A program made the translations under genes and the position numbers. Shown here in pieces: positions 20,508 to 29,386 of a stretch of DNA of 64,000 nucleotides. The notes beneath the pieces are model-generated. The model made no database searches, was not told the origin of the DNA, and worked only from the letters and a program-made list of their open reading frames with translations. How positions within the stretch are numbered: the first letter of the stretch is position 1; every line of letters begins with the position of its first letter. Source of the stretch: Pseudorhodoferax sp. Leaf267. GTDB lineage: Bacteria > Pseudomonadota > Gammaproteobacteria > Burkholderiales > Burkholderiaceae_C. The stretch covers positions 62,001 through 126,000 of the forward strand of contig NZ_LMMV01000003.1 in NCBI RefSeq assembly GCF_001422405.1. The letters run 5' to 3'.

Positions 20508-21329
20508 ATGACGCTGCCTTCCCGCTTCTGGGCCGACCTCACGACCCGCGACTTCGCCCGGCTCGACGCGGCCACCACCGTGGCCGTGCTGCCCGTGGCC
20601 GCCATCGAGCAGCATGGCCCGCACCTGCCGGTCAGCGTCGATGCCACCTTGGTCGATGGCGTGCTCGCCGCGTCGTTGCCGCACCTGCCGGCGGCGCTGC
20701 CCGTGCTGTTCTTGCCCACGCAGCAGATCGGCAAGAGCAACGAACACCAGCGCTTTCCGGGCACCTTGAGCCTGTCGGCCGAGACCACGATTCGCCTGTG
20801 GACGGAGATCGGCGAGTCGGTCGCGCGCGCCGGCCTGCGCAAGCTGCTGATCTTCAACAGCCATGGCGGGCAAGTCTCCATCATGGACATCGTGGCGCGC
20901 GACCTGCGCACGCGCTGCGAGCTGATCTGCTACCACGCCAGCTGGTTCAACCTGCCGCTGGGCGAGGCGGTGGACGGCCTGTTCCCGGCCAGCGAGCACC
21001 GCTTCGGCATCCATGGTGGCGACATCGAGACCTCGATGATGCTGGCGCTCGCGCCTGCACATGTCGACATGGCGCAGGCGCAGGACTTCCGCTCCACTTC
21101 GCAGGACCGCGCCGCCGCATACCCGATCCTGGGCAACGGCAAGAGCGCCAAGCTCGGCTGGCAGATGCAGGACTACAACGCCACTGGCGCGGCGGGCAAT
21201 GCGGCCATCGCCACGGTGGAGAAGGGCCGCGCGCTGGTCGAGGCCGCGGGCCGGCAACTCGCGGCGCTGCTGGGCGAGATCTCCAGCCTGCCGCTCGGCA
21301 CCTTGGTGGACCGGCCCGACCTCGGGTAG
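20508..21329 (+). CDS. Creatininase-family amidohydrolase
   Basis: A 273-residue metal-dependent hydrolase. The family motif LPVAAIEQHGPHLPVSVDA at about 28-46 gives the E, H and D ligands; FNSHGGQVSIMD near residue 122 and HGGDIETSMML near residue 172 complete the metal site. Members open cyclic amides such as creatinine, or act on riboflavin-pathway and mycofactocin intermediates; no specific role can be assigned. It stands before an SDR-HAD-Bug operon in the same orientation, separated by 120 bp. Confidence 0.9.
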   Translation: MTLPSRFWADLTTRDFARLDAATTVAVLPVAAIEQHGPHLPVSVDATLVDGVLAASLPHLPAALPVLFLPTQQIGKSNEHQRFPGTLSLSAETTIRLWTEIGESVARAGLRKLLIFNSHGGQVSIMDIVARDLRTRCELICYHASWFNLPLGEAVDGLFPASEHRFGIHGGDIETSMMLALAPAHVDMAQAQDFRSTSQDRAAAYPILGNGKSAKLGWQMQDYNATGAAGNAAIATVEKGRALVEAAGRQLAALLGEISSLPLGTLVDRPDLG

Positions 21330-21449
21330 GCCGGCTTCGTCCGCGCGGCGGGCCGGCCGCATGCCTGCAGCCGACACTACATACGGCGCGACGCGCGCAT
21401 CCACTCCAGGCATGATGCCGCCCTGACCCCGCGCACAGGAGACAAGACC

Positions 21450-22253
21450 ATGAGCGAACCGATTGCCCTGGCCCGCTTCGCCGGCAAGACCGCCCTGGTC
21501 ACCGGCGGCGCCAGCGGCCTGGGCCTGGCCAGTGCGCGCCGCCTGCTGCGCGAAGGCGCACGCGTGGCACTGGCCGACATCAATGCGCACGCGCTGCGCA
21601 ACGTGGTCAAGGAACTCGCGCAGCCGCCCGGCCATGTCAGCCAGCACATGCTGGACGTGACCGATGCGGCCCAGGTCGAGGCCGTGGTGCAGGAGGCCTG
21701 GCAGACGCATGGCGCCATCGACGTGCTGGTCAACAGCGCGGGCATCAGCTACCAGGGCTCGGTGCTCGACACGCCCATCGAGGCCTGGCGCCGCGTGCTG
21801 GACATCAACCTGTCCGGCAGCTACCTATGCACGCAGGCCGTGGCGCGCCGCATGGTCCAGCGGCGCCAGGGCCGCATCGTCATGATCGCCTCGATCTCGG
21901 GCCAGCAGGTCTGGTCCGGCCGCGCGGCCTATTGCGCGTCCAAGGGCGGCGTGCTGGCATTGGCCAAGTCCTGCGCGATCGACCTGGCGCCTTTCGGCAT
22001 CACCGTCAACTCGGTCTCGCCCGGCCCCATCGAGACCGCGCAGACTGCCGCGCTGCACGGCCCCGTCATCCGCCAGGCCATCGTGCACGCCACGCCCATG
22101 GCGCGCTACGGCCAGGCCGACGAGGTGGCCGACGCCATCGCCTTCCTGGCCAGCGACGACGCGCGTTTCGTGAACGGGCACGATCTGGTGGTGGACGGCG
22201 GGCTGACCAGCGCGGCCATCCTCTACGACCTGAAGCAGAATCCGCAGGCATGA
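21450..22253 (+). CDS. SDR-family oxidoreductase
   Basis: A 267-residue classical short-chain dehydrogenase. The cofactor loop is TGGASGLGLASAR at about 16-28, NSAG replaces the usual NNAG near residue 97, and the active-site YCASKGG (Tyr-x3-Lys) is near residue 162. The C-terminal DGGLTSA is also typical. GGAGACAAG precedes ATG 21450. The next gene starts inside its stop codon (ATGA), so it is first in an SDR-HAD-Bug operon, probably for uptake and breakdown of a hydroxy compound; the compound is not known. Confidence 0.94.
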   Translation: MSEPIALARFAGKTALVTGGASGLGLASARRLLREGARVALADINAHALRNVVKELAQPPGHVSQHMLDVTDAAQVEAVVQEAWQTHGAIDVLVNSAGISYQGSVLDTPIEAWRRVLDINLSGSYLCTQAVARRMVQRRQGRIVMIASISGQQVWSGRAAYCASKGGVLALAKSCAIDLAPFGITVNSVSPGPIETAQTAALHGPVIRQAIVHATPMARYGQADEVADAIAFLASDDARFVNGHDLVVDGGLTSAAILYDLKQNPQA

Positions 22254-22888
22254 GCACCGTTCGCGCCCTGATCTTCGATTGCGACGGCACGCTGGTCGAC
22301 AGCGAACCCTGGCTGGTCGAAGCCATGCTGGCCGAGGGCGCGCTGTACGGCCTGCCAGGCAGTGCCCGGCCCGTGCTGGATGCGCAGCGCGGCGCGCCCA
22401 TGTCGCGCCAGATCGCCAGCGTCGCCGCGCGCTGCCCCGGGCCGCTGCCCGCCGACTTCGAGGACCGTGTGCGTGCGCGCATGGCCGATTACTTCAAGGC
22501 CCACCTGCAGCCGATCGCCGGCGCACTGGAGCTGGTGCGCGGCCTGACGCTGCCGTTCGCCGTCGCCTCCAACGGCCCGCGCCACAAGATCGAGCTCGTG
22601 CTGGGCCTCACGGGCCTCATGCCCTGGTTCGAGGGCCGGGTCTTCAGCGCCTACGACATCGGCGTGTGGAAGCCCGCGCCCGACCTGTTCCTGCACGCCG
22701 CGCAGGCGCTCGGCTTCGCGCCGGCCGAATGCGCGGTGGTGGAAGACAGCGCCTCCGGCATCGCCGCGGGCCTGGCCGCCGGCATGCGCGTGTTCGCGCT
22801 CGGCGAGCAGCCGCACGATCTGCCGGCCTCCGTGCAGCGCATCGCCAGCCTGTCGGCCCTGCCGGCACGGCTCGCGCAGCACGCCTGA
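22250..22888 (+). CDS. HAD-superfamily phosphatase (subfamily IA)
   Basis: A 212-residue hydrolase. Motif I is FDCDGTLVDSE at about 9-19, motif II is VASNGP near residue 104, motif III is the lysine in VWKPAPD near residue 140, and motif IV is VVEDSASGIAAG near residue 164. This is the layout of sugar-phosphate and phosphoglycolate phosphatases. Its ATG overlaps the SDR stop (ATGA). The physiological substrate is unknown; the operon suggests a catabolic intermediate. Confidence 0.93.
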   Translation: MSTVRALIFDCDGTLVDSEPWLVEAMLAEGALYGLPGSARPVLDAQRGAPMSRQIASVAARCPGPLPADFEDRVRARMADYFKAHLQPIAGALELVRGLTLPFAVASNGPRHKIELVLGLTGLMPWFEGRVFSAYDIGVWKPAPDLFLHAAQALGFAPAECAVVEDSASGIAAGLAAGMRVFALGEQPHDLPASVQRIASLSALPARLAQHA

Positions 22889-22928
22889 CGAATTTCCCGA
22901 TTCCATCCACCCGACGAGGAGACATCCC

Positions 22929-23939
22929 ATGCGTCACACAGTGCCCACGCGCTTCACGCGCCGCAACGTCCTGCAACAGAGCCTGGCCGGCGCGGCCGTG
23001 CTGGCCAGCCCGCTGGCCTTCGCCCAGGCCGCCTGGCCGACCAAGCCTGTGACGCTCGTGGTCGGCTACCCGCCCGGTGGCCAGACCGACTTTGCCGGCC
23101 GCATGGTCACGGCCGGCATGCAGAAGGAGCTGGGCCAGGGCGTGGTCATCGACAACAAGGCCGGGGCCGGCGGCAACATCGGCACCGACAACGTGATGAA
23201 GGCCGCGCCCGACGGCTACCGCCTGCTGGTGGGCAACGGCACCATCACGCTGAACCCGCACACCTACCGCAACACGGCCATGGCCGACCCTCTCAAGCTC
23301 ACGCCCATCGGCCTGTTGTTGCAGTCGTCGCTGATCCTGGCTGTGCCCATGACGGTGCCGGCCAAGAACCTGCAGGAGTTCATCGCCTGGGTGAAGGCGC
23401 AGGACAAGGCCGGCAAGGACATCGACTACGCCTCGGCCGGCCCCGGCAGCCTCACGCACACGTCCATGGAGCTGTTCCGCGAGCGCATCGGCAAGCCCAA
23501 GATGAACCACGTGCCCTACAAGGGCAGCAGCCCGGCCATGACCGACCTGATCGCCGGCCGCGTGAGCGCCATGTTCGACGCGGCCTCCGTCGTCGCGCCC
23601 TTCATCAAGTCGGGCCAGCTGCGCCCGCTGATCGTGACCGGCGCCAAGCGCGTGCCGGCCTTCCCCGACATCCCGACCGCCACCGAGGCCGGGCTCAAGG
23701 ACTTCGAGCTCATCTCCTTCATCGGCCTGTACGGCCCGCCCGGCCTGCCCGCCGACATCGTCAAGAAGGCCAACGCCGCGATGAACACGGCGCTGGCCGA
23801 CGCGAACATCCAGAAGGGCATCGCCGACCGCGGCGACGAGCCCGGCGGCGGCACGCCCGAGCAGCTGGCCAAGCTCACGAAGGACTACTACAAGCTGTAC
23901 GGCGACATCGTGAAGGCCAACGACATTCGGGCGGAGTAA
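22929..23939 (+). CDS. TTT-family (Bug) periplasmic solute-binding protein
   Basis: A 336-residue receptor. The signal peptide has a basic start (RFTRRNVLQQSLAGAAVLAS) ending LAFAQA; the twin arginine RRNVLQ could mark Tat export. Hallmarks: VVGYPPGGQTDFAGR at about 43-57 and DNKAGAGGNIGTDNVMKAAPDGY at about 77-99. It follows the HAD gene by 40 bases with GAGGAGA upstream, as the third gene of the operon. Its ligand is probably the acid handled by the SDR (inference). Confidence 0.93.
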   Translation: MRHTVPTRFTRRNVLQQSLAGAAVLASPLAFAQAAWPTKPVTLVVGYPPGGQTDFAGRMVTAGMQKELGQGVVIDNKAGAGGNIGTDNVMKAAPDGYRLLVGNGTITLNPHTYRNTAMADPLKLTPIGLLLQSSLILAVPMTVPAKNLQEFIAWVKAQDKAGKDIDYASAGPGSLTHTSMELFRERIGKPKMNHVPYKGSSPAMTDLIAGRVSAMFDAASVVAPFIKSGQLRPLIVTGAKRVPAFPDIPTATEAGLKDFELISFIGLYGPPGLPADIVKKANAAMNTALADANIQKGIADRGDEPGGGTPEQLAKLTKDYYKLYGDIVKANDIRAE

Positions 23940-23942
23940 CGC

Positions 23943-24500
23943 TCAGCGGGCCTGCTCGATCCGCAGGCTGCGCGCGATCACCAGCCGGAACGGGAGCAGC
24001 AGCCCCACACCCACGGCCAGCTTGACGCCCAGGTCGCCGATCGCCCAGGTGATCCAGGGCAGGTCGTCGCCCGCGAAGGCGATGCTCCAGAACAGCGCAC
24101 TGTCCAGCAGCGCAGCGGCCACCGTGGCCACCAGGGGTGCGCGCCACCAGGTGCCGCGGCGCAGCCGGTCGAACACCCGGATGTCCAGCAGCTGCGAGGC
24201 GATGAAGGCCAGGCCCGATGCCGCGGCGATGCGCGGTGGTGCCAGCAGCAGCGAGGCCGCCACGGCGAATGCGAAGCCCCACCAGGCCACGCGCCGCGCC
24301 ACCTGCGGGCCGAAGCGCCGGTTCGTGAGTTCGCTCACCAGGAAAGCCACCGGGTAGGTGAATGCGCCCCAGGTCAGCCAGTCGTTGAGGGCAAACTGCA
24401 CGAGCACGTTGGACAGCAGCACCACGACAGCCATGGCGGCGATGGCGCCAGCGCGTGCGGCGCGCGTGGCGGGCACGGGTTGGGCGGGGAATTGGGGCAT
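23943..24500 (-). CDS. VUT/YhhQ-family membrane transporter (queuosine-precursor transporter-like)
   Basis: A 185-residue protein with about six membrane helices. The segment LTWGAFTYPVAFLVSELTNRRFGP at about 42-65 is the family core (form: P..FLI.D..NE.YG), and ASGLAFIASQLLDIRVFDRLRR and TWAIGDLGVKLAVG follow. YhhQ relatives import queuosine precursors such as preQ0 in bacteria; in this shorter form the substrate is not certain. It is convergent with the Bug gene, with only 3 bases between stops. Confidence 0.8.
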   Translation of the reverse strand: MPQFPAQPVPATRAARAGAIAAMAVVVLLSNVLVQFALNDWLTWGAFTYPVAFLVSELTNRRFGPQVARRVAWWGFAFAVAASLLLAPPRIAAASGLAFIASQLLDIRVFDRLRRGTWWRAPLVATVAAALLDSALFWSIAFAGDDLPWITWAIGDLGVKLAVGVGLLLPFRLVIARSLRIEQAR

Positions 24501-24610
24501 CGCGCGATTGTCCTCAGGCCGGGCCCTCGCGCACGAAGATCGCGTCGCGGTCCACCTGGACGGCCGCACAGCGCTGGCCGGGCATGTCGACGTCGACGTC
24601 GCCGACGCCT

Positions 24611-25837
24611 TCAGCGCACGACGGCATTTGCCCCCGGCCACATCCGCACCACCAGCGCCCCCACGGCCGCCGCCGTCGCCAAGCCTGTCACACCCATCCA
24701 CCCCCACTGCGCCAAGGCCAGCGCGCCCAGCGCCGAGCCCGTCGCCATGCCGATGAACACGCCCGTGAACATCACCGCGTTCAAGCGGCTGCGCGCGCCA
24801 GGGTCGATGCCGTAGACGAGGGTCTGGTGCGCGATCAGCGTCGCCTGCACGCCCAGGTCGAAGGCGATCGCGCTGGCCGCCAGCAGCGCCAGCTGCGCGG
24901 GCGTGGACAGCACCGGCATCAGCGCCATCGCCGCGAAGGCCAGGATCACGAGCCCCGCGCCCAGCCGCGTCACGAGCTCCGGCCCGCGCTTGTCGGCCAC
25001 GCGCCCGGCGATCGGCGCGGCCAGCGCCCCCGCCGCCCCCGCCAGCCCGAACGCACCGGCCGCCGCGCTGCCCAGGTGGAACGGCGCGCCATGCAGCATC
25101 ACGGCCAGCGTGGACCAGAAGGCGCTGAAGCCCACCGACAGCAGCGCCTGCGCCAGCGTGGCCCGGCGCAGCGCGCCATGCCGGCGCCACAGGCCGGCCA
25201 GCGAGCCCATCAGCGCGCCATAGCCCAACTGCGTCGTCGGCGCAAAGCGCGGCAGCCCGCGCCAGCAGGCCAGGCCGATCAGCGCGATGCTGAGGGCCGC
25301 CACGACGAACATCGTGCGCCAGCCGAAGCGCTCGGCCACCACGCCGCTGACCACGCGCGACAGCAGGATGCCCAGCAGCAGCCCCGTCATCACCGTGCCC
25401 ACGGCGCGGCCGCGGCCGGCCTCGGGCGCCAGCGTGGCGGCGGCCGGCACGATGTCCTGCGCCATGGTGGCAGCCAGGCCGATTGCCAGGCTGGCGGCCA
25501 GCAGCAGCCCGATGCCAGGCGCCGCACCCGCGGCCAGCAGCGCCGCGCACAGCGCCGCGGCCTTGAAGGCGATGATGGTGCGCCGGTCGTAGCGGTCGCC
25601 CAGCGGCGCCAGCAGCAAGATGCCCAGCGCGTAGCCCAGCTGCGTGAGCGTGGGCACGAATCCCACCGTGCGCTCGGCCGCGCCGATGTCCGCACCCAGC
25701 ACGCCCAGCATGGGCTGGCTGTAGTAGAGCGTGGCCACGCTGAAGGCTGCGCCGCTGGCCAGCAGCAGCAGCAGCCGGGCCGGCAGGCCGGTGGTGGGCG
25801 CGGCGGCCGGCATATGCATCGTTGGAATGGATGTCAT
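24611..25837 (-). CDS. MFS transporter (drug/arabinose-efflux-like)
   Basis: A 408-residue inner-membrane protein of 12 helices. ATLYYSQPMLGVLGADIG follows the first helix and LLAPLGDRYDRRTIIAF is the conserved loop 2-3 motif (G-D-R-x-x-R-R). ATG 25837 is chosen because the predicted membrane topology begins shortly after it; an upstream ATG would add 18 unrelated residues. It is divergent from a LysR gene 96 bp away that probably controls it. The substrate is unknown. Confidence 0.88.
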   Translation of the reverse strand: MTSIPTMHMPAAAPTTGLPARLLLLLASGAAFSVATLYYSQPMLGVLGADIGAAERTVGFVPTLTQLGYALGILLLAPLGDRYDRRTIIAFKAAALCAALLAAGAAPGIGLLLAASLAIGLAATMAQDIVPAAATLAPEAGRGRAVGTVMTGLLLGILLSRVVSGVVAERFGWRTMFVVAALSIALIGLACWRGLPRFAPTTQLGYGALMGSLAGLWRRHGALRRATLAQALLSVGFSAFWSTLAVMLHGAPFHLGSAAAGAFGLAGAAGALAAPIAGRVADKRGPELVTRLGAGLVILAFAAMALMPVLSTPAQLALLAASAIAFDLGVQATLIAHQTLVYGIDPGARSRLNAVMFTGVFIGMATGSALGALALAQWGWMGVTGLATAAAVGALVVRMWPGANAVVR

Positions 25838-25933
25838 GGTGGAAACCCTGATCTGGAGATTGGCCTCGAGTGTGACCGCTGGAGGCGCCACGCGGTAGTG
25901 GCAGCGCCCGCACTTGACCTATACGATCTGCGC

Positions 25934-26866
25934 ATGAATGACGCCACCGCCGCCGTCCCCGCCGACCGCATCGCGCTGATGCAGACCTTCGTGCGCATCG
26001 TCGAGGCTGGCAGCCTGTCGGCCGCCGCCGCGCAGATGGGCGCCACCCAGCCCACCGTAAGCCGGCGCCTGCAGACGCTGGAGCGCTCGCTGGGCGTGCG
26101 GCTGCTGCAGCGCTCCACGCGCCAGCTCAAGCTGACGGAGGACGGCGAACGCTGCTTCGAGCGCGCCAAGGAGCTGCTGGACGGCTGGCAGGCGCTCGAG
26201 GCCGACCTGCGCGGCGTGGGCAGCGCGGCCGAAGGCACACTGCGCGTGGTCGTGCCGCATGCGTTCGGCCAGCAGCAGCTGATCCCGCCGCTGGCCGTCT
26301 ACCTGCGCGAGAACCCCGGCGTGTCGGTCGAATGGCTGCTGCACGACATCCAGCCCGACTTCATCGCGCGCGGCATCGACTGCGCGATCCAGGTGGGCGA
26401 GGTGGACGACGCCGGGCTGGTCGCCCTCAAGCTGTGGGACGTGCCGCGCATCCTGGTCGCGTCGCCCGCGCTGCTGGCCGGCCGCGCGCCGCCCACGCAG
26501 CCCGACGAACTGGCGGCCTTGCCCTGGCTCGCGCTGCGCACTTTCTACCGCACCGAGGTCACGCTCACGCATGCCGCGCGCGACGAGGCGCGCCGGTTCG
26601 CAATCCGACCGCGCATGGGCACCGACAGCCTGTACGCGCTGCGCAGCGCCGCACTCGAAGGCCTGGGCGTGGCCATCGTCTCGGCCTGGGTCGTGGCCGA
26701 CGAGCTGGCGCGGGGCCGGCTGGTGGCGCTGGCGCCGGACTGGCAGGCCAGCCCGCTGCCGGCCTGGCTGCTGTACCCGTATGCGCGCTTCTACCCGGCC
26801 AGGCTGCGGCGCTTCGTGGAGGTGATGCGGCAGACGCAGCCGCAAGGCGCGTCGGTCCACCGATGA
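25934..26866 (+). CDS. LysR-family transcriptional regulator
   Basis: A 310-residue regulator. The helix-turn-helix SLSAAAAQMGATQPTVSRRLQTLERSLG lies at about 29-56, followed by RSTRQLKLTEDG and a co-inducer domain starting GTLRVVVPHAFG. This is the CrgA-like group. Its place opposite the MFS gene makes that pump the likely target. The sequence TTGACCTATACGAT just before the start could be part of its promoter, though no well-placed pair is seen. Confidence 0.94.
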   Translation: MNDATAAVPADRIALMQTFVRIVEAGSLSAAAAQMGATQPTVSRRLQTLERSLGVRLLQRSTRQLKLTEDGERCFERAKELLDGWQALEADLRGVGSAAEGTLRVVVPHAFGQQQLIPPLAVYLRENPGVSVEWLLHDIQPDFIARGIDCAIQVGEVDDAGLVALKLWDVPRILVASPALLAGRAPPTQPDELAALPWLALRTFYRTEVTLTHAARDEARRFAIRPRMGTDSLYALRSAALEGLGVAIVSAWVVADELARGRLVALAPDWQASPLPAWLLYPYARFYPARLRRFVEVMRQTQPQGASVHR

Positions 26867-26929
26867 CCGCGTTGCAGCGCGTCGACCGGGCCCTGCCCGG
26901 CACGAGCGGCCGGCGCGCGGGCCACCGCC

Positions 26930-27874
26930 TCAGTACGTCAGCACCGAGGCCCGCGTGCGGCTTGCGCCCTGCAGCACGTTGCCGCGCAGCTCCACCGTGC
27001 GCTGCCCGGGCGCCACGCGCAGGTAGATGCCGTTGCTGGGCCGGTCGTCCACCAGCGTGTTGTTGTGCATCACGAGCGCGTTGCGCGGCCAGCGGTAGCC
27101 CTCGGCGCCATACGAGACCATGGTCGAGTTCTGCGTGTTGGGCGCCTGGCGGATCACGTTCTCCGTGACGTTGGCCACGCCGCCGCTGGGCAGCTCGAGC
27201 TCGTAGCTGGCACTGCCCGGGTTGCCGTCGACCAGCTGGTTGCGGTGGATCTCGTTGATGCCGGCGCGGCTCTTGAGCAGGTGGCCCACGCGCGCGTCGC
27301 GCGACTGGCTGTCGGTGAGGCTGAGCCTGCCGATGCCCCCCACATACAGGTTGTGCGACTGGCCGTCGCCCGCGCCGTTGGCCTGGAACAGGCTGCGCGC
27401 GATCGTCAGTTCGGCCTGCGGGTCGCTCGACGTGAGGATGCCGTTCTCGTTGTCGACGAAGCTGCAGTCGACCACCTGCAGCCGCCCGGCCTCGAAGCGG
27501 ATGCCGGCGCCGTTGCGGTCGGGCACGCGTGCGCCGCGGAACTCGAAGCCCTCGATGCGGATGTCGCCACCGCGCACCACCCAGATCGCCTTGCCCTCGG
27601 CGTTGGCGCCGTCGGCGATCAGGCGCGCCCGCCCGCCGACCGCGCGCAGCGTGAGCACGCGCTGCGTCCAGACGGCCACGTCGCGCCGGTAGTCGCCGGC
27701 CTGCACTTCCACGGTGTCGCCATCGCGCGCGGCGCGGGCCGCCTGCGCGATGCTGGTGTAGGCGCGGCCGGGGCCGACCTGCAAGGTGGCGGCAGCCGCC
27801 ATGCCGGCCTGCAGTGCGCAGGCCACCAGGGCCAGTGCCTGCAGCTGGCGTCGTCGGGTCGAGGGTGGTGTCAT
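26930..27874 (-). CDS. Secreted right-handed beta-helix repeat protein
   Basis: A 314-residue protein with a signal peptide ending GMAAAA. It starts with LQVGPGRAYTSIAQAARAARDGDTVEV, the typical opening of NosD/pectate-lyase-like parallel beta-helices, then repeated coils such as GFEFRGARV, CSFVDNENGI, RSLFQANGAG, NQLVDGNPGS and NTLVDDRPSNGIYL. The last coil is RGNVLQGA. It is probably periplasmic or extracellular and binds or modifies a polysaccharide; catalytic residues are not evident. GGGAGAC precedes ATG 27874. Confidence 0.88.
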   Translation of the reverse strand: MTPPSTRRRQLQALALVACALQAGMAAAATLQVGPGRAYTSIAQAARAARDGDTVEVQAGDYRRDVAVWTQRVLTLRAVGGRARLIADGANAEGKAIWVVRGGDIRIEGFEFRGARVPDRNGAGIRFEAGRLQVVDCSFVDNENGILTSSDPQAELTIARSLFQANGAGDGQSHNLYVGGIGRLSLTDSQSRDARVGHLLKSRAGINEIHRNQLVDGNPGSASYELELPSGGVANVTENVIRQAPNTQNSTMVSYGAEGYRWPRNALVMHNNTLVDDRPSNGIYLRVAPGQRTVELRGNVLQGASRTRASVLTY

Positions 27875-28230
27875 CGTCGTCTCCCTGCGTGTGTGCGCTT
27901 GGCGGTTCTGCCGCGGCGCGCCCGTTGGTCCGGGGCGCTTCGGCCATGGAGCCGCGACGGTACACGCGTGCCGCCTGCGCTGGCGTAGGGTTGCATGCCC
28001 CTTACGCTTTGCTTGCGCCTGTTACATCGTGCGTGGTCGTGTATGCGCAGTGCAGGCACGGCAGGGACGCAGCGCCCCCTCGCCAGACCCAGGCACGCGC
28101 TATCGCAGTGACCATGGCTCCGCCCGGTGCGGGCGCGCCACGAACTACCCAGGCCAATGCGCTTGCGCGGCCGCGGGGCGGCAACGATGATGCCCGTCCC
28201 GCAACGCACAACATCCTGGAGACACGCCAC
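27875..28230. other. Intergenic region, no gene recognised
   Basis: The 356 bases lie between divergently transcribed beta-helix and NHL-lipoprotein genes. Open frames exist but have no ribosome site or motif. Promoters for both genes are expected here; I see no convincing box, hairpin or repeat. Confidence 0.4.
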
Positions 28231-29370
28231 ATGCCTTCCCTGTCCCGCCGGGCTCCCCGGTTGCTGCTGGCCCTGGCCACCAGCGCCACGCTGGCCCTCG
28301 TGTCCGGCTGCGCCACCGATGCGATGACCAGCGCCGTCGCACCCAGCTTCAAGGTCGACGCCCAGTGGCCCAAGCCGCTGCCGAACAACTGGATCCTGGG
28401 CCAGGTCAGCGGCATCGCCACCGACGCGGCCGACCACGTGTGGGTGCTGCAGCGCCCGGGCAGCCTGACCGAGGACGAGCGCGGCGCCGCCCTGAGCCCG
28501 CCGCATTCCAAATGCTGCGTACCCGCGCCCTCGGTGCTGGAGTTCGACGCGGCCGGCACGCTGCTGCGCTCCTGGGGCGGCAAGGGCCAGGGCTACGACT
28601 GGCCCGAGAACGAGCATGGCCTGTACGTGGACGCCAAGGGCTTCGTCTGGATCACCGGCAACGGCAACAACGACGGCCAGGTGCTCAAGTTCACGCCCGA
28701 CGGCCGGTTCGTGCTGCAGATCGGCAAGGTCGGCCCGCAGACCGGCAGCGCCGACACCACGCGCCTGGGCCGTGCGGCCGGCGTCGAGGTGGACGTGGAC
28801 GCGCGCGAGGTCTACGTGGCCGACGGCTACCACAACAACCGCGTCATCGTCTTCGACGCCGACACCGGCGCCTACAAGCGCCACTGGGGCGCCTACGGCA
28901 AGCCGCCGATCGCGGTGCCGGCCCAGCCCGACGGGCGGCGCAGCGCCCCGCCCACGACCGCGCAGCTCACCACCTTCGGCAGCCCCGTGCATTGCGTGCG
29001 CGTGGCGCGCGACGGGCTGGTCTACGTGTGTGACCGGCTCAACAACCGCGTGCAGGTCTTCCACAAGGACGGCCGCTACGTGAAGGAGTTCACCGTGGAG
29101 CCCGCCACGGCCGGCAACGGCTCGGTGTGGGACCTGGTGCTGTCGCGCGACCCGCAGCAGCGCTGGCTGCACATGGCGGACGGGCGCAACAACCAGATCA
29201 TGACGCTGCGGCGCGACACGGGCGCCGTGGTCGGCACCACCGGCCGCCCGGGCCGCTACGCGGGCGAGCTGCACTGGGTGCACGACCTGGCCGTGGACAG
29301 CCAGGGCAACCTGTACGCGGGCGAGGTCGACACCGGCAAGCGCGCGCAGAAATTCGTGCGCCAGCGTTGA
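28231..29370 (+). CDS. NHL-repeat lipoprotein (peptidyl-amidating-lyase-like beta-propeller)
   Basis: A 379-residue lipoprotein with a lipobox LVSGC at about 24-28. The rest is a six-bladed NHL-type propeller: WVLQRPGSLTEDE, HGLYVDAKGFVWITGNGNNDGQVLKF, VYVADGYHNNRVIVFD, VYVCDRLNNRVQVF and LHMADGRNNQIMTL are successive blades. The same fold is used by peptidyl-alpha-hydroxyglycine alpha-amidating lyase, and this group is often annotated that way, but the enzyme activity is not shown for bacterial members. CTGGAGAC precedes ATG 28231. An SDR gene follows after 16 bases, so the two are likely co-transcribed. Confidence 0.85.
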   Translation: MPSLSRRAPRLLLALATSATLALVSGCATDAMTSAVAPSFKVDAQWPKPLPNNWILGQVSGIATDAADHVWVLQRPGSLTEDERGAALSPPHSKCCVPAPSVLEFDAAGTLLRSWGGKGQGYDWPENEHGLYVDAKGFVWITGNGNNDGQVLKFTPDGRFVLQIGKVGPQTGSADTTRLGRAAGVEVDVDAREVYVADGYHNNRVIVFDADTGAYKRHWGAYGKPPIAVPAQPDGRRSAPPTTAQLTTFGSPVHCVRVARDGLVYVCDRLNNRVQVFHKDGRYVKEFTVEPATAGNGSVWDLVLSRDPQQRWLHMADGRNNQIMTLRRDTGAVVGTTGRPGRYAGELHWVHDLAVDSQGNLYAGEVDTGKRAQKFVRQR

Positions 29371-29386
29371 ACGGCAGGAGCCCACC

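Noticed and set aside
18888-21710. A 940-residue open frame on the minus strand across several genes
   Set aside because: It runs antisense to LysR, creatininase and SDR genes and out of frame to the MFS gene; no motif is present.
24588-24605. GTCGAC-type tandem repeat
   Set aside because: A chance run of codons in GC-rich DNA, only three units long.
24501-24610. A short minus-strand tail (MPGQRCAAVQVDRDAIFVREG) between the VUT and MFS genes
   Set aside because: It could be the end of a lost gene, but about 30 residues without a start or recognised motif are too little evidence.
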